Assembly (NCBI GenBank): GCA_900770395.1
Contig: CAAGKM010000016.1
Span: 1-9,761 of the forward strand
From: an uncultured Prevotella sp.
GTDB taxonomy: Bacteria; Bacteroidota; Bacteroidia; Bacteroidales; Bacteroidaceae
Direction: 5' to 3'
Length of the DNA stretch: 9,761 nt
Positions 1 to 4,510 of this stretch are shown here, piece by piece. Position 1 is the first letter of the stretch. The number at the start of each line of letters is the position of its first letter. The position numbers and the translations under genes are program-made. A model generated the notes under the pieces. It ran no database searches and was not told where the DNA came from. It worked only from the letters and a program-made list of their open reading frames with translations.

Positions 1-5
1 AACGA

Positions 6-80
6 GGGCGTTTAGCTCAGCTGGTTTAGAGCATCTGCCTTACAAGCAGAGGGTCGGCGGTTCGAATCCGTCAACGCCCA
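6..80 (+). tRNA. tRNA-Val (anticodon TAC)
   Basis: The sequence folds as a canonical cloverleaf. The acceptor stem GGGCGTT (6-12) pairs perfectly with AACGCCC (73-79), followed by discriminator A80. The D-arm carries TAGCTCAGCTGG, the anticodon stem TCTGC/GCAGA encloses loop CTTACAA, and the T-arm carries GGTTCGAATCC. The anticodon TAC decodes valine GUA and, by wobble, other GUN codons. No CCA is encoded after the discriminator (the next bases are CAC), so CCA must be added by the nucleotidyltransferase. The promoter is outside the window, and the gene may be the last member of a tRNA cluster. It is followed directly by an intrinsic terminator. Confidence 0.95.
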
Positions 81-83
81 CAC

Positions 84-116
84 AAAAGGTATTAGAGTAA
101 TCTAATACCTTTTTTT
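84..116 (+). terminator. intrinsic terminator of the tRNA-Val transcript
   Basis: The arms AGGTATTAGA (87-96) and TCTAATACCT (101-110) pair perfectly around a GTAA tetraloop. Three more A-T pairs extend the base (84-86 with 111-113), and a run of seven T (110-116) follows. It starts only four bases after the tRNA 3' end, as expected for termination of a stable RNA. The A-rich left flank could give some activity in the other direction. Confidence 0.9.
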
Positions 117-148
117 CTAAATATAAAATTGACAACAACAATCGTTTC

Positions 149-196
149 ACGAAGTATAATTAGCAAAAAAAACAGTTTTTGCTAATTATATTTCGT
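149..196. repeat. long inverted repeat (21-bp stem hairpin)
   Basis: The left arm (149-169) begins ACGAAGTATAATTAGC and continues into an A run. The right arm (176-196) is its complement, with one G-T wobble (154 with 191) and no mismatch. The loop is six bases (AAACAG). The stem is far longer than a normal terminator, is AT-rich, and lies about 30 bp after the tRNA terminator, so it is not needed to end that transcript. It could be a remnant of a mobile element, a MITE-like unit, or a structured RNA element. No flanking target duplication is obvious. Confidence 0.75.
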
Positions 197-298
197 AATT
201 CCAATAATAAGAGCAAGACCGTCATCACTTTCAATCAAAAGGAACAGGAAGACGATATACAAGTGATACCGCTATGGGAATGGGTGTTGGAAAACTGA
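164..298 (+). pseudogene. possible C-terminal remnant of a lost gene (uncertain)
   Basis: This frame runs from just after the TAG at 161-163 to the TGA at 296-298, giving 44 codons with no plausible start. From about position 206 the translation has ordinary protein character (NKSKTVITFNQKEQ, then DDIQVIPLWEWVLEN), resembling the acidic/aromatic end of a real protein. The 5' part overlaps the long hairpin and translates into low-complexity sequence, so any original reading frame would have been interrupted there. I do not recognise the family. It may equally be a chance open frame. Confidence 0.2.
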
Positions 299-316
299 AA
301 GATATTTATATCTTAT

Positions 317-340
317 CGTCCAGCGGCCGCTGGACGGTGA
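317..340. repeat. GC-rich palindromic repeat, copy 1
   Basis: CGTCCAGC (317-324) and GCTGGACG (329-336) are perfect complements around GGCC, making a 20-bp perfect palindrome with a GCGGCCGC core. The following GTGA (337-340) is shared with copy 2. It is strongly GC-rich within an AT-rich spacer. The second copy begins 66 bp downstream. The form is that of a short interspersed palindromic repeat (REP/BIME-like). Confidence 0.8.
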
Positions 341-382
341 GAGAAGTTAACTTAAACGGGAAAGCAACATAGCTTCAATGAC

Positions 383-406
383 CGTCCAGCGGCCGCCGGA
401 CGGTGA
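383..406. repeat. GC-rich palindromic repeat, copy 2
   Basis: This copy matches copy 1 over 24 bases except for one change (T331 becomes C397), in direct orientation. The outer arms extend further here: ACCGTCC (381-387) pairs with GGACGGT (398-404). The single change puts an A-C mismatch in the stem at 388/397. Both copies are followed by purine-rich sequence containing GGTGA and GAAG. The 42 bp between the copies (341-382) shows no notable structure. Confidence 0.8.
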
Positions 407-430
407 AGGAAGATTTATTACATATGATAT

Positions 431-450
431 AGGATATATCATTATATCCT
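431..450. repeat. small AT-rich hairpin
   Basis: AGGATATA (431-438) and TATATCCT (443-450) pair perfectly across a TCAT loop. There is no T run on either side, so it is not a convincing terminator. In sequence this AT-rich such a stem may arise by chance. Confidence 0.35.
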
Positions 451-591
451 TATCCGATGTATTGTAATAGTTTCTTAACTTATCTGGACAAGCAAGTTTC
501 TTTTTCTATCCTAATCAACTGTAAAATGTTAAATATAAACTACAAAACCAAGATTTTCTTCAATTTCTTCTTTTATAATGGATAAAATTAC

Positions 592-599
592 TATTTTTG
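592..599 (+). promoter_or_regulatory. candidate Bacteroidetes -7 box for the ATPase gene
   Basis: TATTTTTG is an exact match to the Bacteroidetes primary-sigma -7 consensus TAnnTTTG. It lies 44 bases before the ATG at 643, which predicts a start site near 606 and a leader of about 35 bases. No clean TTTG or TTG is present at the expected -33 position (the region reads TTCTTCTTTTA), so the promoter is supported by one box only. Confidence 0.5.
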
Positions 600-610
600 C
601 AGAACAAATC

Positions 611-624
611 TGTGTCATGACACA
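611..624. promoter_or_regulatory. perfect 14-bp palindrome, possible operator
   Basis: TGTGTCA followed by TGACACA forms a perfect 14-bp dyad with no spacer. It sits just after the predicted transcription start and 18 bases before the ATPase start codon. That position suits a repressor site. It is too compact to form a stable RNA hairpin, so binding of a dimeric protein is the more natural reading. No regulator gene is adjacent, so the binding protein is unknown. Confidence 0.4.
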
Positions 625-642
625 AAAATATAACGCAAATCT

Positions 643-1896
643 ATGCTTTTTGAACGAAAATATTATCTTGAACAGATTATAAGGGCAGAGGGTAATGGCA
701 TGATTAAAGTCATAACAGGCATACGTCGTTGTGGTAAATCATTCTTGCTGTTCAATCTCTTCCGTAACCACCTGCTTGAAAGAGGGGTGGGTGCAGACCA
801 TATTATTCAAGTGAATTTAGAGGACCGGAGAAACAAGAAACTCCGTGACCCAGACCGTCTGCTTGAATATATCGACTCACAGATGAAAGATTCAGCCATG
901 TATTATATAATGCTCGATGAAGTCCAATTGGTCGATGAGTTTGAAGATGTGTTGAACTCATATCTCAATGTACCTAATGCAGAGGTTTATGTTACAGGTT
1001 CGAATGCTAAATTTCTGTCAAAGGATGTCATTACAGAGTTTCGTGGCAGAGGTTGGGAGATAAGAGTTCATCCACTCAGTTTTGCAGAGTATTATGAAGT
1101 TGTTGGTGGCGAGAAGACTGAAACTTTAGATATATATTATAAATATGGTGGTATGCCCGCTGTCTGTCAGTTTGAGAGAACAGAAGATAAGCAGAACTAT
1201 CTGCGTGAGATTTATGAGACGGTATATTTGAAGGATGTACTGGAGCGCCATCACCTTAAGAATACCGATGGTATGCGTGAGTTAGTAAGAATTCTCGCCT
1301 CAGGTATAGGAGCATGTACAAATGTCCGCCGTATTTCAAACACGTTCAAGTCTGCAGCTGGAATAGACATAGGTCCTGCTACGATTTCAAAATATATAGA
1401 ATGTCTGAAAGATGCCTTTCTCGTAAGCGCTGCTTTACGCTATGATGTAAAGGGGCGCAAATACATAGGTACAGAGACTAAATATTATTTCGAGGACGTT
1501 GGTGTGCGTAATGCTGTTGTCGATTTCAGACAATTGGAGCCTACCCACACTATGGAGAATATTATTTACAACGAGTTGCGCCGTAATGGCTTTTCCGTTG
1601 ATGTCGGATTGGTTGAGAGTTTTAAACGTGGTGCAGGTGGTGTCATTCAAAGAAGAAACCTTGAGATTGATTTCGTTGTGAACCGTCATGATGAACGTAT
1701 ATACATCCAGTCAGCATACACTTTGCCCACAACGGATAAAATGAATCAGGAACAAGCGTCGCTTCTACATATTTCAGATGGCTTTAGAAAAATTATTGTT
1801 GCTGGCGACAGGTATAGTTCTGGATACAATGAGAATGGTATTTTGGTTGTTGGGCTTTATGATTTCCTTTTGGGAAAGATTGATATTTGGAAGTGA
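643..1896 (+). CDS. AAA_14/DUF4143 family ATP-binding protein
   Basis: This is a 417-residue cytoplasmic P-loop ATPase of the AAA_14 plus DUF4143 family, common and often multi-copy in Bacteroidales; no substrate is established for the family. Walker A is GIRRCGKS (26-33), Walker B is YYIMLDE with D92 and E93, a sensor-1-like segment is VYVTGSN (115-121), and likely arginine-finger residues lie in FRGRG (133-137). The C-terminal half (about 185-417) matches DUF4143, with a restriction-nuclease-like EIDFVV (341-346) followed by YIQSAY, where the Lys of a PD-(D/E)XK site is absent; nuclease activity is therefore doubtful. The length is normal and the frame intact. The ATG at 643 fits the family's usual N-terminus (about 20 residues before IKVITG). 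The leader is A-rich with no Shine-Dalgarno. The gene stands alone, with its own promoter and an operator-like palindrome, and converges on the minus-strand locus. A proposed role in defence or DNA transactions is inference only. Confidence 0.92.
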   Translation: MLFERKYYLEQIIRAEGNGMIKVITGIRRCGKSFLLFNLFRNHLLERGVGADHIIQVNLEDRRNKKLRDPDRLLEYIDSQMKDSAMYYIMLDEVQLVDEFEDVLNSYLNVPNAEVYVTGSNAKFLSKDVITEFRGRGWEIRVHPLSFAEYYEVVGGEKTETLDIYYKYGGMPAVCQFERTEDKQNYLREIYETVYLKDVLERHHLKNTDGMRELVRILASGIGACTNVRRISNTFKSAAGIDIGPATISKYIECLKDAFLVSAALRYDVKGRKYIGTETKYYFEDVGVRNAVVDFRQLEPTHTMENIIYNELRRNGFSVDVGLVESFKRGAGGVIQRRNLEIDFVVNRHDERIYIQSAYTLPTTDKMNQEQASLLHISDGFRKIIVAGDRYSSGYNENGILVVGLYDFLLGKIDIWK

Positions 1897-1899
1897 AAA

Positions 1900-1932
1900 A
1901 AATCTCCGGCGCAACGGTTGCGCCGGAGATTT
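1900..1932 (-). terminator. convergent terminator, strongest for the minus strand
   Basis: AAATCTCCGGCGCAA (1900-1914) pairs without mismatch with TTGCGCCGGAGATTT (1918-1932) around the loop CGG. On the minus strand the stem runs into a T-rich tract (the complement of GTGAAAAAAA at 1893-1902), a strong end signal for the 1968-2645 gene. On the plus strand it is followed by TTTCTATTTAT, so it probably also ends the ATPase transcript, whose stop codon lies only three bases before the stem. Confidence 0.88.
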
Positions 1933-1967
1933 CTATTTATAATTAATGTACGTGTACATATTTATAT

Positions 1968-2645
1968 TTATTTGTTCACATACTTCTTGCCGTTCTTGAT
2001 CACCAAGCCCTTGGCATTGGCGTTTACACGCTGACCGGCGAGGTTGTAAGCAGGAGCATCGGCGTTGTTAACATCTGCATTGATGTCGGCAATGCCTGTG
2101 CCACTAACCTCATACTTAAATCCATAAAATCCAAGCTTTGAACCTGTACAATATACAGCATACTTTTTCCCACCAACAACATTAAATTTCACAACACCAC
2201 CTGTTAACTTATCAGTAAGTGATCCTCCATTGGTTAGCTCGACGGCATTACCTGCTGCATCTGTCATAGTAAAGTTGACATTATTGCCCTCTCCGTCTTG
2301 TACAAAGAACGCCTTACCGCTATTAAGTACAAAGCCTACTTGTAGAGCACCATTGTTTTTAGGTTCAAAATAATAGACAGTACCTGAATCAAAAGCGCCA
2401 TTTGCTCCGTTACCTTCGCAATAAGCTGTTGCTCCCAAAAGTTCTTTCAATGCTTCATTTTTCTTATTTCCACCTTTGAAATCAGCACCACCTTCGACTC
2501 CCCATGTCATTGTGATGTTATTTACAGATGTGTTTTTTGTTCCAGACGCAACACCTGCATCACCGTTTTGGACACCATATGTGCCCTGAGCCATTGCCCC
2601 CCCTGTCATCATGGCAACTGCGATAAGAGTAAAAATTTTCTTCAT
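1968..2645 (-). CDS. small secreted protein with a T9SS-like C-terminal tail
   Basis: This 225-residue protein of unknown function has an N-terminal Sec signal (MKKIF, a hydrophobic run, then AMA before Q20), giving a predicted mature start at Q20. There is no lipobox Cys, so it is not a lipoprotein. The middle (about 45-180) looks like one small beta-rich module, with TVYYFEPKNNGALQVGFVLN (89-108), KAFFV and YCTGSKLGFYGFKYEV. I recall similar segments as accessory modules in Prevotella polysaccharide lyases, so a carbohydrate-binding role is my inference. The C-terminus (198-225; NLAGQRV, then GLVIKNGKKY) resembles the sorting tail of type IX secretion cargo. It follows the Sus genes in the same direction but is separated by 116 bp and a hairpin, so it may be partly uncoupled from them. 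The body is more AT-rich than the tail-coding end. No catalytic motif is visible. Confidence 0.85.
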   Translation of the reverse strand: MKKIFTLIAVAMMTGGAMAQGTYGVQNGDAGVASGTKNTSVNNITMTWGVEGGADFKGGNKKNEALKELLGATAYCEGNGANGAFDSGTVYYFEPKNNGALQVGFVLNSGKAFFVQDGEGNNVNFTMTDAAGNAVELTNGGSLTDKLTGGVVKFNVVGGKKYAVYCTGSKLGFYGFKYEVSGTGIADINADVNNADAPAYNLAGQRVNANAKGLVIKNGKKYVNK

Positions 2646-2660
2646 AATGTTTTGTTTTTA
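2646..2660 (-). promoter_or_regulatory. A-rich translation leader of the small secreted protein
   Basis: On the minus strand the bases before the ATG read TAAAAACAAAACATT. There is no Shine-Dalgarno. The word AAAAACAAAAC is also present before the lipoprotein gene at 4495, and AAAAACAAAA before susD at 6568. A-rich leaders are the normal initiation context in Bacteroidota, and this one supports the start at 2645. No clear TAnnTTTG promoter box is found just upstream; the nearest match, TAAATTTC (complement of 2676-2683), is imperfect. Confidence 0.5.
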
Positions 2661-2704
2661 AATTAATGATTTGTAGAAATTTAGTTTATAAATTTGTTCT
2701 TTTA

Positions 2705-2740
2705 AAGAATGCGGCTGCCGTTATTGACAACCGCATTTTT
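2705..2740 (-). terminator. intercistronic hairpin, weak or partial terminator
   Basis: AAGAATGCGG (2705-2714) pairs with CCGCATTTTT (2731-2740), including one G-T wobble, around a 16-base loop that may pair partly inside. It begins 21 bases after the lipoprotein stop codon. On the minus strand it is followed by CTTTAAAAG rather than a clean T run, so it may attenuate transcription or protect the 3' end of the upstream Sus mRNA rather than stop transcription fully. The plus-strand side has a good T run, but no plus-strand gene is known to need it. Confidence 0.55.
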
Positions 2741-2761
2741 GTTGTATTGTAGTCTTGTATT

Positions 2762-4495
2762 TTATTGCAGCCAGCGAGGGTCTCCTATACCTTCCTCACC
2801 AACGTTACCAATAATTCTGAACTCTCCACCTGCCGGATTGCTCCATAGTTCAGTCTCATCGAAGCTCAGATTCAGCAGTCCGTCAAGGGGATAAGTCTTG
2901 GCTGCTTCTCCGCTTCCTATTGCAGTCCACGTGAAGTTTGTCTTGAAACTCTTAGAGACACTTACCAGAGCATTTGCTCCGTTCAGGAAAATAGAGCCTG
3001 CCTCACCTGCCTTGTTGGTAACGATAGGAGAGCCTTTTCCTGCCGTGTACATAGAAGGACCGAACAGTGTGTTGGTGACATTCAGAACAACAGGGTTGTC
3101 GTTGAATCTGAACAGCGGAGTGTTGGCGTTCGCTGTAACTTCAGCTGGAGCATAGCAGAATGTACAGTTGCTAATGTTCATTGTCAGCTGGTTTGTCGTC
3201 TTTCGGAAGTCGCACAGCATGTAGATGTTGGTGAATGTACAGTTTGTCATTGTAACCTCTTTCCAGTCGCACGACTTGTTGCTGGTTGTAAAGACACCCT
3301 GGTCACCGATACCATTCACTACGCAGTTGTCAAGCTCGATGTTTGTAATGTTGTCCCCGTCGCCTTGAGCGCGTGCCACTGCACGGTAGCCCTCGATGTG
3401 ACAGCCTGTGAACTTGAGGCTTCCCAGCGTACATTTAACACCGTTGATGTTGAACACCTGACGACCACCAAATCCCTTGTCGGTATTGGTTGCCACCTCA
3501 TTGCCGCCACCCTCGATGGCTTTGTCGCTGTAGAAGTCAACATTTACAAATTCGATGGAGTTTACATCCACACCCTTTGCCAGCGTGAGAGCGCTTGATG
3601 ATATGAAGCGTGCGTTGCCTCCGAGTGTTGCTGCCGTTACGAAGCGTACAGACTTGTTGATTGGCTGTGCGTTGCTTACATTATAGTCGAAGTCACCGCG
3701 CAGGATAACAGTCATGCCGTCCTCAACCTCTGCCCAGAACTCTTCTGTCTTCAGTGTGTCCTTAGCCAAATCCTCTGGGTAATCACGTATGTCGAGCCAC
3801 ATGCCTGCTCCGTATTCCGTATCGAAGTCAATTGGCTTTGTTGTAGTTGCCGTCATGCGTCCCTCGTATGTGGAGTTGCTGAACTCCTCACCGTCATGGT
3901 ATGCGCTAAATGTATATTTTGTGTTAGACTCAAGACCGTTGATATCTACGTAACCCTCTTCGTATTGTGCCTCAGACAGAGTCTTCACAACCGGCTCACC
4001 TTCACCCTCGATAGGAGTTGCCACTATGGCCTTAATCTGACTTCCGCCCTCATCCCATGTTATGCGTGCGGCATTGTCGATGGTCTTCACGCTTTTCAGC
4101 TTTGTGGCATAAGGAACATTAACGTCAGAGGTAGTATATACATTAGATGATTTCTCGCCTCCCGAGCAACTTATCTCCACACGATACTTCTCGTCCCATG
4201 CCAGGTCCTCAAAAGTATATGGAGAACTTTCGCACGAAGTTGTTGCGCACTCCTCATATATGTTTTCTCCGGCCTCGTCCGTACCAGAGACACGGAACAG
4301 CTTAAGGTCATACCTTGTAGCCCCCTTGATGTTGTCCCATGTTGCGGTAACGGTATTCTTGTTTGTCTCCAGTGATGCGACAGGACGGAACAGACGCGGA
4401 GCGTTGCCCAGACTGTCATCATCGCTACAGCTGCTCATTCCCCCCAGGGTTGTCACCGCAAGCAGCGTTGCTGTTAAATATTTCTGCAGTTTCAT
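2762..4495 (-). CDS. surface lipoprotein, FN3 plus DUF4957/DUF5123 type
   Basis: This 577-residue protein sits where the surface glycan-binding protein (SusE/F-like) of a polysaccharide utilization locus normally lies. The signal ends in MSSC with lipidated C23, followed by SDDD, a typical context for surface export in Bacteroidota. Two fibronectin-III-like domains follow (about 36-127 and 130-220; strands TVTATWDNIKGATRYDL and ARITWDEGG). From about 245 to 480 there are repeated short beta turns with Asn/Cys ladders (VNSIEFVNVDF, FTGCHIEG, IELDNCVVNG, VTMTNCTFTN, MNISNCTF), as in a right-handed beta helix; this matches DUF4957. The end (465-577; WSNPAGGEFR and GDPRW) matches DUF5123. No catalytic residues are evident, so binding rather than cleavage is likely. 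It starts 15 bp after susD, so it is in the same operon. I recall this family in pectin loci; that substrate is inference. Confidence 0.88.
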   Translation of the reverse strand: MKLQKYLTATLLAVTTLGGMSSCSDDDSLGNAPRLFRPVASLETNKNTVTATWDNIKGATRYDLKLFRVSGTDEAGENIYEECATTSCESSPYTFEDLAWDEKYRVEISCSGGEKSSNVYTTSDVNVPYATKLKSVKTIDNAARITWDEGGSQIKAIVATPIEGEGEPVVKTLSEAQYEEGYVDINGLESNTKYTFSAYHDGEEFSNSTYEGRMTATTTKPIDFDTEYGAGMWLDIRDYPEDLAKDTLKTEEFWAEVEDGMTVILRGDFDYNVSNAQPINKSVRFVTAATLGGNARFISSSALTLAKGVDVNSIEFVNVDFYSDKAIEGGGNEVATNTDKGFGGRQVFNINGVKCTLGSLKFTGCHIEGYRAVARAQGDGDNITNIELDNCVVNGIGDQGVFTTSNKSCDWKEVTMTNCTFTNIYMLCDFRKTTNQLTMNISNCTFCYAPAEVTANANTPLFRFNDNPVVLNVTNTLFGPSMYTAGKGSPIVTNKAGEAGSIFLNGANALVSVSKSFKTNFTWTAIGSGEAAKTYPLDGLLNLSFDETELWSNPAGGEFRIIGNVGEEGIGDPRWLQ

Positions 4496-4510
4496 AATCG
4501 TTTTGTTTTT
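4496..4510 (-). promoter_or_regulatory. A-rich intercistronic leader of the lipoprotein gene
   Basis: The minus-strand sequence from the susD stop to the ATG reads TAAAAAAACAAAACGATT. There is no Shine-Dalgarno. It shares AAAAACAAAAC with the leader of the small secreted protein and AAAAACAAAA with that of susD. The short gap supports co-transcription and probably coupled translation with susD. Confidence 0.5.

Larger units (their letters stand above)
121..642. other. 522-bp intergenic region without an intact gene
   Basis: I find no open frame here with convincing start, length and protein character on either strand. The region is AT-rich except for two GC-rich palindromic repeats. From left to right it holds a long hairpin (149-196), a short frame that may be the end of a decayed gene (164-298), two copies of a 24-bp repeat (317-340 and 383-406), a small AT hairpin (431-450), about 140 bp of plain AT-rich sequence (451-590), and then the promoter and palindrome of the downstream ATPase gene. 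These parts are listed separately. Confidence 0.7.

Noticed and set aside
6..80. tRNA-Val as the attachment site of an integrated element
   Set aside because: I found no second copy of the tRNA 3' end elsewhere in the window and no integrase gene. An element ending outside the window cannot be excluded.
317..406. Two repeats about 24 bp long separated by 42 bp, as in a minimal CRISPR array
   Set aside because: There are only two copies, the unit is almost wholly palindromic, and no cas gene is in the window. A REP-like repeat pair is a better reading.
1435..1689. Open frames on both strands within the ATPase gene
   Set aside because: They overlap the conserved DUF4143 coding frame entirely and have no independent signals or recognisable protein character.
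2676..2683. TAAATTTC on the minus strand as a promoter for the small secreted protein gene
   Set aside because: It differs from TAnnTTTG at the key final G and has no -33 TTTG partner, in sequence AT-rich enough to give such matches by chance.
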